DNA of 33,205 nucleotides from Kluyvera sichuanensis (GTDB lineage: Bacteria > Pseudomonadota > Gammaproteobacteria > Enterobacterales > Enterobacteriaceae), in contig NZ_JABBJF010000043.1 in NCBI RefSeq assembly GCF_014218705.1, forward strand, positions 1 to 33,205, read 5' to 3'. Of the stretch, positions 33,107 through 33,205 are shown piece by piece. The notes under the pieces are model-generated. The model was not told the origin of the DNA. It ran no database searches and was given only the letters and a program-made list of their open reading frames with translations. Position numbers and translations under genes: made by a program. Every line of letters begins with the position of its first letter. The stretch's first letter is position 1.

Positions 33107-33205
33107 TGAAGGTACAAACCGGGAACATAGGTAACACTTTAGACCGGATACATGGGTAACAGTTATAACAGGCATAGAAGAGGAGACTCGCTATGCCCTG
33201 GACTG
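33107..33205 (+). mobile_element. Start of a probable IS481-family insertion sequence (partial)
   Basis: The REP ends abruptly, and the following ~85 bp shows two imperfect copies of an A-C-C-G-G-x-A-x-A-C-A-T-x-G-G-T-A-A-C motif (about 33118-33134 and 33143-33159). Then come AGGAG and an ATG at 33193. The M-P-W-T start resembles IS481-type transposases. The element runs off the right edge, so the family call is tentative and the exact left end is uncertain by a few bases. Confidence 0.6.
33193..33205 (+). CDS. Probable transposase, first four codons (partial)
   Basis: ATG CCC TGG ACT gives M-P-W-T, a start common in IS481-family transposases. AGGAG at 33181-33185 gives an ideal ribosome site seven bases upstream. 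Nothing more is in the window. Confidence 0.5.

Noticed and set aside
1..33205. CRISPR array, toxin-antitoxin or phage-defence module
   Set aside because: No regularly spaced direct repeats and no recognisable defence proteins were seen anywhere in the window.

Overview
The window is chromosomal DNA of an enterobacterium close to Klebsiella, Raoultella or Enterobacter. Most proteins read as orthologues of E. coli proteins at high identity from memory. The backbone from yqeG through yqeF, kduI, kduD, araE, ygeA and lysR to lysA keeps the E. coli gene order. The genus is not settled by the sequence. The large oligogalacturonide (pectin fragment) gene set would suit the pectin-using K. oxytoca group.

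Left edge (1-803): the last 94 bp of an IS26 abut a serine resolvase gene that has lost its 5' end. About 160 bp further on is the last 24 nt of a tRNA-Gly (glyU type) without the rest of the tRNA. I read this as the distal junction of a genomic island integrated at glyU, the locus used by the ETT2 island in E. coli. Chromosome proper starts at about 804.

Region 1208-10949 is accessory metabolism. It holds an SDR dehydrogenase, a KdgM-type porin, yjdI-yjdJ, and a LysE-family exporter divergent from an Lrp/AsnC regulator. Next come a CLC-type antiporter behind a recognisable fluoride riboswitch and a four-gene operon of a flavin monooxygenase (NtaA/DszA type) with a complete SsuABC-like ABC importer. 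A malate:quinone oxidoreductase (mqo) follows, convergent with yqeG.

Region 12894-16956 holds yqeG, a PACE efflux gene with a divergent LysR regulator, and the thiolase yqeF.

Region 17435-29907 is the oligogalacturonide system threaded through the conserved backbone. Outer-membrane entry is through two KdgM porins (2607 and 17435). Inner-membrane uptake is by TogMNAB. Two Ogl lyases cut the imported fragments, KdgF opens the unsaturated sugar ring, and KduI and KduD convert the product to 2-keto-3-deoxygluconate. The arabinose transporter gene araE lies inside this block. KdgR-like boxes precede both porins, ogl, kduI, togM and kdgF, so the parts look like one KdgR regulon; CRP-like sites accompany several. 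No pectate lyase and no kdgK, kdgA or kdgR lies in the window.

Right edge (30051-33205): ygeA, lysR and lysA in E. coli order, then a REP-type palindrome whose second arm runs into the start of a probable IS481-family element (transposase start codon at 33193).
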